A program made the position numbers and the translations under genes. Below, in pieces: positions 50,151 to 59,249 of a DNA stretch of 64,000 nucleotides (positions are counted from its first letter, which is position 1; the number at the start of each line of letters is the position of its first letter). The stretch spans positions 62,001 to 126,000 of the forward strand of contig NZ_BDBT01000002.1 of the NCBI RefSeq assembly GCF_001613125.1, in the 5' to 3' direction. The notes below the pieces were generated by a model. That model was given only the letters and a program-made list of their open reading frames with translations, did not search any database and was not told the origin of the DNA. The stretch is from Nocardia shimofusensis NBRC 100134 (GTDB lineage: Bacteria > Actinomycetota > Actinomycetes > Mycobacteriales > Mycobacteriaceae).

Positions 50151-52283
50151 TCACCACCAACCGAGGATCGGGCCGAGTCTGCGGCCGAGTTCCGGCGCCA
50201 TCGAGCGCGAGTAGCTGGCCGTGAGATGGTGTTCATCGTGGTAGACGAGGACGTTGCCCTCCACCACCGGGCAGATGTCGGTCCCGCACACCGCGTCGGT
50301 GAGATCGAGAGTGAACACGTTCGGGAACGAGGCGGCGGGCTCCTCGGCCGGATTCACCGGATCGAAGGCGTCCGCCCGGCGGATGCCGCAGCTGAGCCGG
50401 TCGCCGTTCCCGGCCAGGCAGTCGATGGCCCGATAGCGCACCCCGTCGCGCCGCAGCCACGGTGTGTCGCGGATCGCCAGGATGTTGAGGCCGTGCTCGG
50501 ACAGCCGAGACCAGACCTGCACATAGTCGTCGGGAGTCTCGTCGCCGATCAGATCTCTGGGCCTGGTCCCGGTGGTGAAGACCCAATCCGGGCGGTCCAC
50601 GCCGAGCCGGTCGATCACCTCCAGCGACCAGTCGCGGCAGTCCGGGATCGACTGCCCCTTGTACGAGGTCTCCTCGGCCACGGTCAGCGGGCAGCCCATC
50701 TTCAAGTAGACGGCGATGTGGAACCCGTACTCCCGGCCGAGGAGATCCAGCGCGGGCACCCAGTGCTCGGAATGCGAATTGCCGACCACCGCGATGGTGC
50801 GGTCGGCGTCGGCATCGCCGTACGAACAGGTGATCACCTCGCGGGTGTCCCAGTCGGAGATACACCCGTCGCGGGTGGGGTAGGCCGCGTCGGCGGGCGC
50901 ATCAAACACGCTGGGCCGGATATCCGCCTGGGGGGTGTCCGCGCCGCCGACCAACGCCTCGGCCCCGGGATAGCGGATCGCGTCGAGGTCGTACACCGGC
51001 CGCGGTGGTGACACGTTGCTGACCACCTGGGAGGTGACCGTCAGCGCCAGCACCGTCACGCCGAGGGCCAGCATCATCCGATGTCCGACCTCCACCCGAG
51101 GGGCGCGGGCGGCGGCGGGTGCGCGCAACGGCTCCTCGACGAATCGATGTGTCAGATACGCCAGTACCAGCGACGCGGCCAGCACGGCGAGCCCGGCACG
51201 CAGGTCGATCCGGGCGTCACCGAGATGAGCGAGCACGAAGATCAGCAGCGGCCAGTGCCACAGATACAGCGCATAGGCCATCTCGCCGAGCCGGACCGTC
51301 GCGGCGGAGGCCAACAGCCGGTTGGGCAGCGGCAATTGTTCGGCCGACAGGTTCTGACCGGCCAGGATGAGGGCGATGGTTGCCCCGACCGGGAGCAGCG
51401 CGGCCGGACCGGGGAACATCGAGCCGCCGTCGACGATCCAGCCGCAGGCGAGCACCAGCGTCGCCCCCACCAGCGCGAGCAACGCCCGCAGCACCCGATG
51501 CAGATTCAGGGCGGGCAGCACCACCGCGACGAGCGCGCCCGCCAGCAGTTCCCAGGCCCGGGCGAAGCTGTCGTAGTAGTTCCACCCCTGATGCAGTTCG
51601 ACCCCGCGCGTGGCGTAGCCGAACGAGGCCGCGGTCAGCGCGGCCAGCACGAAGGCGACGACCGGCCGGATCGCGGCCGGTATGCCCAGCGTCCGGCAGG
51701 CCCATACCAGCGCCGCGATGCCCAGCAGCGCGGCCAGATAGAACTGCCCCTGCAACGACATCGACCACAGGTGCTGCAGCGGGCTCACCGACGGATCGGC
51801 GGCGAGGTAGTCCGCCCAGGAGAACGCCAGGTACCAGTTCTGGTAGTACAGCAGCGAGGCCAGCGTCTGCGACGCCAGTTCGGTCCACTGGGTGTAGGGC
51901 TTGGTCAGCACCGTGAACAGCGCGACCACCGCGAGCACCAGCACCAGCGCGGGCAGCAGGCGCCTGGCCAGCCGGGCGGCGGTTTCCCGGACCGAGATCC
52001 CGGTGCCGGACTCGGCGCGGCGCAACAGCGAGGCGGTGAAGAAGAAGCCCGCGAGCACCAGGAAGACGTCGACCCCGCCGGAGACCCGGCCCATCCAGAT
52101 ATGGAAGACGACGACCAGCGCGATCGCGACGCCACGCAATCCGTCCAAGTCCGTGCGATATCCCCGTGCCCGCTTCTCGACCGCTCGCGTCGCGGCGGCC
52201 ACGGGGACGGCCGGAGCCGAAGTGGCGGTCGCGGGCGCCACGCCCGATTCTCGTGCCGCCGTCATCGTGCTGCCGGACGACAC
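50151..52283 (-). CDS. Membrane acyltransferase (AT3) with C-terminal SGNH domain, OafA-like
   Basis: A 710-residue integral membrane protein. Residues about 40-390 hold ten or so helices of the acyltransferase-3 domain, with DLDGLRGVAIALVVVFHIW (family motif with catalytic His) and LWHWPLLIFV. After a short linker the C-terminal region (from about 490) is an SGNH-hydrolase-like domain: VVGNSHSEHW (Ser-nucleophile block) and YHDEHHLTASYS at the end (catalytic Asp-x-x-His). Such proteins O-acetylate or acylate cell-wall glycans or glycolipids on the outside. GTG at 52283 is used; ATG at 52265 is possible. Confidence 0.9.
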   Translation of the reverse strand: MSSGSTMTAARESGVAPATATSAPAVPVAAATRAVEKRARGYRTDLDGLRGVAIALVVVFHIWMGRVSGGVDVFLVLAGFFFTASLLRRAESGTGISVRETAARLARRLLPALVLVLAVVALFTVLTKPYTQWTELASQTLASLLYYQNWYLAFSWADYLAADPSVSPLQHLWSMSLQGQFYLAALLGIAALVWACRTLGIPAAIRPVVAFVLAALTAASFGYATRGVELHQGWNYYDSFARAWELLAGALVAVVLPALNLHRVLRALLALVGATLVLACGWIVDGGSMFPGPAALLPVGATIALILAGQNLSAEQLPLPNRLLASAATVRLGEMAYALYLWHWPLLIFVLAHLGDARIDLRAGLAVLAASLVLAYLTHRFVEEPLRAPAAARAPRVEVGHRMMLALGVTVLALTVTSQVVSNVSPPRPVYDLDAIRYPGAEALVGGADTPQADIRPSVFDAPADAAYPTRDGCISDWDTREVITCSYGDADADRTIAVVGNSHSEHWVPALDLLGREYGFHIAVYLKMGCPLTVAEETSYKGQSIPDCRDWSLEVIDRLGVDRPDWVFTTGTRPRDLIGDETPDDYVQVWSRLSEHGLNILAIRDTPWLRRDGVRYRAIDCLAGNGDRLSCGIRRADAFDPVNPAEEPAASFPNVFTLDLTDAVCGTDICPVVEGNVLVYHDEHHLTASYSRSMAPELGRRLGPILGWW

Positions 52284-52435
52284 CCGGCCGTGGAGCCCGG
52301 GTGCGCGGCGACGCTGTCGCCGGAGAGGACGAACGGTGAACGAGACATGACCAACCTCTTATCACGGCGGGCGGAGACAGGTCCAACCCGCGATCCCGCC
52401 CGACACGCCGAAGGTGTCATCCGCCCGGTCCGCAG

Positions 52436-52481
52436 CTCCGAATCAGATTCCGTAGGTCGTCCCTTCGGAATGAGGTAGCCA
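52436..52481 (+). promoter_or_regulatory. Conserved 5' leader hairpin before secreted protein gene A
   Basis: CTCCGAATC, then TTCCGTAGG and CCTTCGGAA arms (one T.T mismatch) around a TCGTC loop, followed by GAGGTAGCCA and the ATG. The same element, differing at a handful of bases, precedes the paralogous gene at 53473. The hairpin ends two bases before the ribosome binding site, a position suited to translational control. Confidence 0.65.
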
Positions 52482-53348
52482 ATGGGCAAGCACGCTGCGG
52501 GCACACACAACCGGCCCGCCGCTGGACACCGCAGTTTCGCCTTGCGTCCCGCAACCGTTCTACTCAGCGGGGCGGTCTGCGCGGCGGTGGTGGGAACCAC
52601 GCCCGCCGCTGCCGACGACCGCCCGGTCGTCGCGCCGGTCGGGCAGTTCCCGGTCGTCCCGGGCGCGGCGGAGGCGCCTGCGCACGGCTTCAGCCCGTTC
52701 GGCGCCATCGACTTCGGTGCGCTCCCGCGCGTCCCGGCCGCTCTCGACCAGGCGCAGGCGAACGCCGGAGCATCGATCCCGGAGCTGGATCGGTCGGTCC
52801 TGACAGCCATGGGCATGGCGCCGGTCGCGGTGGCGCCCGCGCCCGCCGCCACCCCGATCGCCGAGCCAGAGCCTCCCGCACCGCCGATGCCGCTGCCCGA
52901 CAACCGGGTTCGTATCGGCAGCGTCCAGGTGGACCGCCCCGATTTCGTGCCGCCCGACATCGCGGCCCAGATCAACGACGGCGCACTCGCCGCGGAGACA
53001 GGGCTGTCCGACACCCTCGACATGACCGGCATGGACCCCGCGCGCTCCGATGTGGTGGCCGAGAAGATGATCGGCAACGCGGCCATCGGCGCGATGGTCG
53101 GCAACACCGTGTCCTCCCCCATCTCCAGTGCGGGTGCGATGGTCGGCGCCATGGCCGGGTTCATCGCGGGCATCCCGTTCCTGCCCGCGGGCCTGGTGGT
53201 GATGCCGGTGGTCGGCGCGGTCATGGGTTACGCGTTCGTCGCCGCCCCGGCCGTGGCCGCGGGTGCGCTCATCGGTGGCGCCGTCGGCGCGATCGAGGGC
53301 TCGATGGTCCCCCTCGAATCCGACCTTCCCGCACCGCCGGCCGCCTGA
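52482..53348 (+). CDS. Secreted Ala/Pro-rich protein with glycine-rich hydrophobic C-terminus (paralogue A)
   Basis: A 288-residue exported protein. The signal peptide runs to about residue 45, where AAADD suggests cleavage. A Pro/Ala-rich linker follows, then a conserved block IGSVQVDRPDFVPPDIAAQIN near residue 145 and MTGMDPARSDVVAEKMIGNAAIGAMVG near residue 182. The C-terminus is a long Gly/Ala/Val-rich stretch (about 200-275) with repeated small-residue helices, like a glycine-zipper membrane domain. It is paralogous to the next gene. No characterised family recognised; this type seems common in Nocardia, from memory only. Confidence 0.75.
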   Translation: MGKHAAGTHNRPAAGHRSFALRPATVLLSGAVCAAVVGTTPAAADDRPVVAPVGQFPVVPGAAEAPAHGFSPFGAIDFGALPRVPAALDQAQANAGASIPELDRSVLTAMGMAPVAVAPAPAATPIAEPEPPAPPMPLPDNRVRIGSVQVDRPDFVPPDIAAQINDGALAAETGLSDTLDMTGMDPARSDVVAEKMIGNAAIGAMVGNTVSSPISSAGAMVGAMAGFIAGIPFLPAGLVVMPVVGAVMGYAFVAAPAVAAGALIGGAVGAIEGSMVPLESDLPAPPAA

Positions 53349-53426
53349 TCCTCGCCGCGCGGACCGAGTCGGGCTCCGGTACTCGCCGGGGCCCGGCTCG
53401 TCGTCGCGCATCCATTCGGCCTGCCG

Positions 53427-53472
53427 CTCCGAATCCCCTTCCGTAGGTCCTCCCTTCGGAATGAGGTAGCCA
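53427..53472 (+). promoter_or_regulatory. Conserved 5' leader hairpin before secreted protein gene B
   Basis: Near-copy of the element at 52436: TTCCGTAGG / CCTTCGGAA arms with loop TCCTC, then GAGGTAGCCA and ATG. Only a few positions differ, most of them in the loop and the AATC-flanking bases, whereas the two coding regions have diverged far more. Confidence 0.65.
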
Positions 53473-54324
53473 ATGGCCACATCCAACAGGCCCGACGCTC
53501 CACACCGCACATTCGCCCTGCGCGCCGCGACGGCCCTGGTGGCCGGTGCGGTGTGCGCGGCGGTGGCCGGGACGGCACCCGCCGCCGCCGACGACCAGCA
53601 GTTCACCGCGCCGGTCGGGCAACTCCCCACCCAGCTCACCGAGGCACTCGGCCTGGGGCCGAACCCGCTCGCCGGCTTCGGATTCGGCGCACCGACACCG
53701 GCACTGCCGCCCCGGGTCGATCTCGGGCCACCGCCCCCCGCGCCGGATCTCGTCCAGCTGGTCACCTCGGCGCTGGGGATCGCGCCGGTTCCCGCGCCGG
53801 CGGCGGTTGTCCCACCGCCCGCTCCGGTCCAGGCCACACCGCTCGTCGCGCCGGTGGCGCCCGCCGTCGACGCACCGGCGACGGCGGAGCAGATCCGTAT
53901 CGGCAGAGTCGAACTCGGCCGCCCCGGCATCATCACCCCTGAGCAGGCCGCCGAGATCAACGGGGGTGCGGCCGGTTTCGAGAACGCGCTCTCGGATGTG
54001 CTGGACAGCACCGGCATGGACCCGCGGCGTTCGGATGTGATCGCCGAGTACGTGATCGGCGATGCGGCGATGGGCGCGGTCATCGGCGGCGTGGCGATCG
54101 CCCCGGTCGCGAGTCTGGCCGCCGTCGCGGGCGGCATGGTCGGGTTCCTCTTCGGAATCCCCTTCCTGCCCACCGGTCTGGTCATCGGCCCGGCGGTCGG
54201 CGCGGCCATGGGCTACGCCTTCGGCACCGGTCCCGGCGTCGTCACCGGCGCGGTCATCGGTGCGGCCGTGGGCGCGATGGAGGGCTCGCAGGTTCCCCTC
54301 GATCCCGCACCGCCCGCCGCCTGA
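53473..54324 (+). CDS. Secreted Ala/Pro-rich protein with glycine-rich hydrophobic C-terminus (paralogue B)
   Basis: A 283-residue homologue of the previous gene. Signal peptide to about residue 37 (TAPAAADDQ), low-complexity Pro/Ala-rich middle, then IGRVELGRPGIITPEQAAEIN and STGMDPRRSDVIAEYVIGDAAMGAVIG, and a C-terminal glycine-zipper-like stretch with GIPFLPTGLVIGPAVGAAMGYAF, matching A's GIPFLPAGLVVMPVVGAVMGYAF. Tandem duplication is likely. The membrane-active C-terminus suggests insertion into a membrane or multimerisation; no function is assigned. Confidence 0.75.
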   Translation: MATSNRPDAPHRTFALRAATALVAGAVCAAVAGTAPAAADDQQFTAPVGQLPTQLTEALGLGPNPLAGFGFGAPTPALPPRVDLGPPPPAPDLVQLVTSALGIAPVPAPAAVVPPPAPVQATPLVAPVAPAVDAPATAEQIRIGRVELGRPGIITPEQAAEINGGAAGFENALSDVLDSTGMDPRRSDVIAEYVIGDAAMGAVIGGVAIAPVASLAAVAGGMVGFLFGIPFLPTGLVIGPAVGAAMGYAFGTGPGVVTGAVIGAAVGAMEGSQVPLDPAPPAA

Positions 54325-54625
54325 CCCACGCCCCTCACACCAGCACCACACCGCCGGGCACCCGGGCGGCCAGGGTCGCCGTCCGGCCGGGCAGCCCGGG
54401 CGGAAGTTCCCGCACGCCCTGCACGGCAGCACGATCAGGTTGCCGACGCGGGCGCGACCTACCGGCAACCGATTCCGCTGTTGCTCGACGAATACGACGG
54501 CCTGGGCACGGATATCCCCGCGGTGTTCGCACCTCCGCCGAGCAGATCGAGCAGTCGGGGTGGATCGACCGGAAACGCCGACGCCCGGCGACACACGGAG
54601 CGTCACCGGGCGTGGGCGGTAGCGG
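54325..54625. other. 301-bp gap with no supported gene, possibly a decayed ORF
   Basis: On the minus strand one frame gives VEQQRNRLPVGRARVGN and, after a frame change near 54420, another gives RELPPGLPGRTATLAARV before a stop at 54335. Together they look protein-like, but I recognise no family, so this may be a frameshifted remnant or chance. Confidence 0.25.
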
Positions 54626-56449
54626 TCAGCTCTCGACGGCCACCGGTTCGACCATCCGGCCGAATTCCAGCTTCACGAGCCGGTCCGCGCAATCGAAGTA
54701 CCGGTCGTCGTGGGTGATCACGACGACCGTCTTGCCGCGCCGTTTGAGCCCGACGAGGATCTCCTTGTAGAATACCTCGCGGAACTTCGGTTCCTGGTCG
54801 GCGGCCCACTCGTCGAAGACGTAGATCGGGCGGTCCTCGAGCAGCGCGGTCAGCAGCGCCAAGCGCTTGCGCTGTCCCTGGGACAGCGCGATGGTGGTCA
54901 GCGTGCCGTCGCGGACGTCGACCTTGTCGTCGAGCCGAAGTTCCCGCAGGTACCGACGGACCTCGTCGTCGATGCCCGGCTGGTCGAACCCGAGATAGTC
55001 CTCGAACAGATGGAAATCGGTGAAGATCGCCGAGCTGTTCTGCCGGAACCATTCGATGTTCTGATGGTCGATCGCCTCGCCGTTGATCGAGACGGTGCCG
55101 GTGCGCGGCACGTACAGGCCGGTGATCAGCTTGGCCAGCGTCGATTTGCCGCTGCCGTTGCCGCCGACCACGAAGGTGATCTCACCGGGCTCGAACACCA
55201 GGTCCAGCGGGCCGAGCGTGAACCCGCCGTCCTCGCCGGGCGGACCTCCGGGCGGCGGCCCCAGCGGAACGGGCTTGCCGTCCATGCCGGCGTGACTGAC
55301 CTTGCGCTTGCCGTTGACATCGGGCGCGCCCTGGCGCGGACCGCCCCCGTGACCGGGCGGCGGCAGCGGCGGATGCCCGCCTCCGGGATGGCCGTGCGGA
55401 CCGGGCGGACCGGGCGGCATCGCCGAGGGCACGTCCTCGCGGTAGTGATAGCTCACCCCGGACAGCTCCAGCCGGGCCGACTCGACGGCGGGCCGCTGCG
55501 CGTAGGGCAGCTGGTCCTCGTCGTGCAGGGTCTCCAGCGAGAAGTTCATCGCCCGGATCTTGGCCAGCGCCACGTCGCCGCGCAGCAGATCGGGGATGCG
55601 GTGCATGAAGTTCTGCATCGGCATCGCCAGGAAGGTCGTCACCAGGATGTAGCCGACCATCACCTCGCGTGGCATCTCCATCGCCTTGGCCACGCCGAAC
55701 AGGATCAGCGCCATGGTGCCCAGCTGCAGCAGCTGCCCGAGGCTCTGTGCCACCGAGAACTTCGAGCCCGCGTCCACATTCTGCGCCCGCAGTTGTCCCG
55801 CGGTGCCGAGCAGATGCCGGTCCATGAAGTCACGCCGCCTGCCGCGGTGCAGCTTGAGCTCCTTGATGCCCAGAGTGACCGCCTGGAAGGAGCGCAGCAG
55901 CGCGTCCTCGTTCTCCCGCGCCGCGTGGTAGATGCGGCGCACACGGCCGAGGAAGACCTCGACGCAGGCGACGCCGATCAGCGTTCCCGCGATGGTGATC
56001 GCGAAGATCGGCCCGGAGACGGTGGCCAGGTAGACGAAGCAGCCGATGATGGTCGCGACGTCGATGCAGATCGCGGGGATCGCGGTCACCGCCTGCGACA
56101 GCGAGCGCACGTCCTCGGTCAGCGTGGCGACCAGCCGGTGCATGCCGAGCCGTTCCAGATGCTCGAGCGGCGCCGCGACCACGCTCGAACTCAGGTCCGA
56201 GCGCAACCGGAAGATGGCGTCCTGCGCCAGGCGGATCAGCATTACCTGCGAGAGCAGGCCGCTGATCAGGACCACCGCGATGGTGAGCAGGAACTGCTCG
56301 ACGGTGGCCCGCGGATGCGGGGTGGGCGAGACCACCGCGTTGATCAGAGTGACCAGATAGGTGTTGGCCGCGCCGCAGACCAGGCCGGTGACGATCACCG
56401 CGGCGATGCGCGTCCAGGAGATCGAGACCAGGAATTTGATGAGTTGCAT
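54626..56449 (-). CDS. Cyclic-peptide-export-type ABC transporter (fused TMD-NBD)
   Basis: A 607-residue half-transporter with about six helices in residues 1-300 and an ATPase domain from about 330. Walker A GGNGSGKST near residue 429, signature LSQGQRKR near residue 524, Walker B IYVFDEW and ITHDDRYF (H-loop). The layout fits the SyrD/PvdE cyclic-peptide/siderophore exporter family. Uncommonly, a 67-residue Pro/Gly/His-rich insert (about residues 342-408) splits the start of the ATPase domain. It is the last gene of the type III PKS locus, 39 bp after the PKS, so it probably exports the product. Confidence 0.88.
   Translation of the reverse strand: MQLIKFLVSISWTRIAAVIVTGLVCGAANTYLVTLINAVVSPTPHPRATVEQFLLTIAVVLISGLLSQVMLIRLAQDAIFRLRSDLSSSVVAAPLEHLERLGMHRLVATLTEDVRSLSQAVTAIPAICIDVATIIGCFVYLATVSGPIFAITIAGTLIGVACVEVFLGRVRRIYHAARENEDALLRSFQAVTLGIKELKLHRGRRRDFMDRHLLGTAGQLRAQNVDAGSKFSVAQSLGQLLQLGTMALILFGVAKAMEMPREVMVGYILVTTFLAMPMQNFMHRIPDLLRGDVALAKIRAMNFSLETLHDEDQLPYAQRPAVESARLELSGVSYHYREDVPSAMPPGPPGPHGHPGGGHPPLPPPGHGGGPRQGAPDVNGKRKVSHAGMDGKPVPLGPPPGGPPGEDGGFTLGPLDLVFEPGEITFVVGGNGSGKSTLAKLITGLYVPRTGTVSINGEAIDHQNIEWFRQNSSAIFTDFHLFEDYLGFDQPGIDDEVRRYLRELRLDDKVDVRDGTLTTIALSQGQRKRLALLTALLEDRPIYVFDEWAADQEPKFREVFYKEILVGLKRRGKTVVVITHDDRYFDCADRLVKLEFGRMVEPVAVES
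55226..55426 (-). other. His/Pro/Gly-rich insert in the ABC exporter
   Basis: Codes for about 67 residues containing PHGHPGGGHPPLPPPGHGGG and several further Pro-Gly runs, with five histidines. It interrupts the ATPase domain between the first beta strand (LSGVSYHYRED) and FTLGPLDLVF. It could be a flexible loop or a metal-binding segment. Confidence 0.7.
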
Positions 56450-56488
56450 GATCAGGTGCTCTCTCGAGAGAAGCGATGGGTCGCGAGA

Positions 56489-57700
56489 TCAGCGACGGAT
56501 GATGTCGAAGACCAGACCTTCGAGCGTGACCCCGGGCGCGAAGGAGAAGGCCACACCGGTCGAGATGGACTCGCCCACCGTGGACTGCCGGATCATCTGT
56601 TCCAGCACGAAGATCAGGGAAACCGACAGCATGTTGCCGTAGCGGGCCAGCACATCCCAGCTGGGCGCGGCCTGATCGGGATCGAGTCCGAGCGAACGCA
56701 CCGATTCCTCGATGATCTTCGGACCGCCCGGATGGATCGCCCACAGGTCGACGTCGGCCTTGGTCAGTCCGTTGCGCGCCAGCACGCCCCGCACCACCGG
56801 ATCGACGCCGCGGTAGATGTACTGCGGCAGGTTCTCCGACAGTTCGCAGGTGATGCCGTTGTGGTTGACCCCGAGCACGATGCCGTCCTCGGCGCCGGCG
56901 AACAGGTGGCTGAAGCTGTCGCGCACCACGATCCTGCCCGGCGCCAGCGGCTGCCTGGCCTGGCGCGCGCCGACCACCACCGCGCCGCATCCGTCGCCGA
57001 AGAGGCTGTGGATGATGACATCGTTGACGTCGTCGGCGAACACGGCGTTCACCGAGCTCAGCTCCAGGCAGACGACCAGCGCCTTCTTGTCCGGATGGGC
57101 CCGCACGTAGTCGGTCGCGGTGCGGATGCCGTTCATCGCGGCCGCGCACCCCATGAAGTTGACCACGATCCGCCCGACGGTCGGCGAGAGCCCGAGTCCG
57201 GTGAGCACCGCGACATCGACGCCGGGCGCGATGAACCCGGTGCTGGTGACGAACACCAACTGCCCGATCTCCTCGGCCGCCGCGCCCGAATCGGCCAGCG
57301 CGCGAGCTGCCACGTCGACCGCGAGCGGTGCGGCGTGCCGGTAATACAGGTTCATCCGGTCCCGCAGATTGCCCGGCTTCCTGCTGAATTCGAGGAATTC
57401 CGGGTCGGTCGGGTCGACGGCCATGCGGCGGGTGTCGATCCTGGTCTTGTCGTAGATGCGGGCGATACGGGCCTGCTGCCGGGGATCGGAGAACAACCCG
57501 GCGACCTGTTCGGCCGCCCCGGCCTGATCGACACTGCGCTCGGGCGAGCCGGTCGCGATGCCCTCGATGACGCCGATGGTGACCGGCGGTGACGGCGGCA
57601 TCGAGGAGTGCTCCCTCGGAGTGCGCTCGGTCTCGGGCGCGATGCGGTGGCGGGGCTCGGTGGCGGGGCGGGCGCCGCCCTGGTCGACGGTGATGGACAT
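56489..57700 (-). CDS. Type III polyketide synthase (chalcone/stilbene synthase family)
   Basis: A 403-residue condensing enzyme. The catalytic triad is readable: Cys in VNFMGCAAAMNG near residue 168, His in LWAIHPGGPKI near residue 318 and Asn in LARYGNMLS near residue 351. After a 38-residue Pro/Ser-rich N-terminus the thiolase fold starts at PVTIGVIEGIATG. The overall pattern resembles mycobacterial Pks11/Pks18-like enzymes that make alkylpyrones or alkylresorcinols from long-chain acyl-CoA and malonyl-CoA. Located between a desaturase and an ABC exporter on the same strand. ATG at 57700 follows AAGGGAAG. Confidence 0.93.
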   Translation of the reverse strand: MSITVDQGGARPATEPRHRIAPETERTPREHSSMPPSPPVTIGVIEGIATGSPERSVDQAGAAEQVAGLFSDPRQQARIARIYDKTRIDTRRMAVDPTDPEFLEFSRKPGNLRDRMNLYYRHAAPLAVDVAARALADSGAAAEEIGQLVFVTSTGFIAPGVDVAVLTGLGLSPTVGRIVVNFMGCAAAMNGIRTATDYVRAHPDKKALVVCLELSSVNAVFADDVNDVIIHSLFGDGCGAVVVGARQARQPLAPGRIVVRDSFSHLFAGAEDGIVLGVNHNGITCELSENLPQYIYRGVDPVVRGVLARNGLTKADVDLWAIHPGGPKIIEESVRSLGLDPDQAAPSWDVLARYGNMLSVSLIFVLEQMIRQSTVGESISTGVAFSFAPGVTLEGLVFDIIRR

Positions 57701-57778
57701 GGTCTTTCTTCCCTTCGAGGAATGTGGTGGTCGGCGGCGCGGCCTCCGGTGGTGATCGGTGCGGTCAGCGGGATCGGG

Positions 57779-59248
57779 TCAGACGGTCCCGATTCCGGTG
57801 AAGCCCTGGACCGTGTAGGTCGCGCAGGTCTTCAGCGCCGTCGGTGAAAGGTGTTCGCGTACGAAGCCCCAGTTCTTTTCCTCGGCCTCCCGGGAGGGAG
57901 CCAACAGGTAGGTGCTTATCTGCTTCGGGAAGCGATCGGTGAAAAAGCTCTTGGCGGGCAGCCATTCGACGCCGAACTCCGCGGATTCCTCACGCAGGAT
58001 GTCTTCGGTGGCGATATTGGCGAAGCCGCTGCGCTGGTAGGGCAGCACATGGTGGACACGGTGCGAGCTCAGGCCCGCGGCGAGGAAGCAGTCGACGTAG
58101 CGGTTGCCGATGACTTTCAGGTCGTAGGCCTGCTCGATCTGGTTGATCGCCCAGTCCTCGGTATCGGACTCGGGCAGCGCATCGGTCTCGACCTCGAAGT
58201 CGTGGCTGGCCACCACCAGGAAGGTGCTGATCCACAAGGTGATGACGAACTGTAGTGCCCAGGCCAAGAAGTCGCCCGCCACGGTGAAGACGATCAGCTC
58301 GCCGAGCAGCAGCGCGCGCATGCCGAACGAGCCGATGAAATGCGGGAGCGCGCCGCGCATACTGCCGTACATCTCCTTGACGCCCACCTTGCGGGTGAGC
58401 CGGACGACATCGAGCAACCGGATCGTCATACCGGTGACGGTGTGACCGAACTTGTGCAGCGTGTGGATCGGCACCCGGTACAACCTCGGCACCTGCATCA
58501 TCATCGTGAAGACGTTCTTCTTGATGTCGACTTCACTCTGGGTGTGCGGGTGGTGCAGCAGCGCGTGACCGTCCGCGGTGACGAAAGCCAGTGCGACATA
58601 GTTGATGTCGAAGGCATTCGTATAGATCTTGTTCATGCCCTTCTGGGCCCGGTGGATGGCGTAGTGCCCGAATCCGGCCAGCGAGCTGCGCAACAGCACC
58701 ATGGCCAGCACGAACACCGGCAGCGGCAGCCAGGCCGGCTCGGCCAGGCGCACGCCCTGCACCGCGAAGTACGCGATGGCCAGCACGATCACCACGATGT
58801 CGAAGATCCGGTCCATCCGCTTCATGCGGGCGGCGACCTCGGGGTCCTTCAACCGTGCCTTGACCTTGTGCAGCAGGTCGTTCTTGTTGTCGAAGCGGTA
58901 CTTCGGGGTGTCACGCCAGCTGTCGAAGCCTTCCTTGAACAGGAAGTCCGGCGCGTTGGCCTTGGGGTGGATGTCCTCGGGCCTGGCGTCGCGATCGAGC
59001 GAGTAGCGCGCCAGCATGCGCTCGATGCGCTCGGGATCCTTGTGGTAGGAACCGATGATCGAGGTGATGTCGCGATTCTTGGTGCGCCCGATGAAGAACT
59101 CGCCGCCGGGATGCTTGGAGATCCACTCCGACAGGTCGTAGGCTTTGCCGTTGTACACCCAGACGTTCGAGACAGGCGGCGGGCCGGGCGGGGCGGGGGG
59201 TCGACGGAAGTCCCGCTCCTCGACCTCCGGGCGGTCACTTGTCGTCAT
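57779..59248 (-). CDS. Cytochrome b5-fatty acid desaturase fusion
   Basis: A 489-residue membrane enzyme. Residues 28-80 form a cytochrome b5 domain with the haem motif SKHPGGEFF; an acyl-desaturase domain follows with about four helices and histidine boxes HYAIHR, HALLHHPHTQ and SSHRVHHVLP. This architecture is that of front-end-type desaturases, uncommon in bacteria. GGAGG precedes the ATG at 59248. It probably tailors the fatty-acyl starter or product of the type III PKS 78 bp downstream. Regiospecificity cannot be inferred. Confidence 0.93.
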   Translation of the reverse strand: MTTSDRPEVEERDFRRPPAPPGPPPVSNVWVYNGKAYDLSEWISKHPGGEFFIGRTKNRDITSIIGSYHKDPERIERMLARYSLDRDARPEDIHPKANAPDFLFKEGFDSWRDTPKYRFDNKNDLLHKVKARLKDPEVAARMKRMDRIFDIVVIVLAIAYFAVQGVRLAEPAWLPLPVFVLAMVLLRSSLAGFGHYAIHRAQKGMNKIYTNAFDINYVALAFVTADGHALLHHPHTQSEVDIKKNVFTMMMQVPRLYRVPIHTLHKFGHTVTGMTIRLLDVVRLTRKVGVKEMYGSMRGALPHFIGSFGMRALLLGELIVFTVAGDFLAWALQFVITLWISTFLVVASHDFEVETDALPESDTEDWAINQIEQAYDLKVIGNRYVDCFLAAGLSSHRVHHVLPYQRSGFANIATEDILREESAEFGVEWLPAKSFFTDRFPKQISTYLLAPSREAEEKNWGFVREHLSPTALKTCATYTVQGFTGIGTV

Positions 59249-59249
59249 G

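Noticed and set aside
54335..54600. Protein-like frames RLPVGRARVGN and LPPGLPGRTATL
   Set aside because: They lie in different frames and match no family I know; reported only as a possible remnant.
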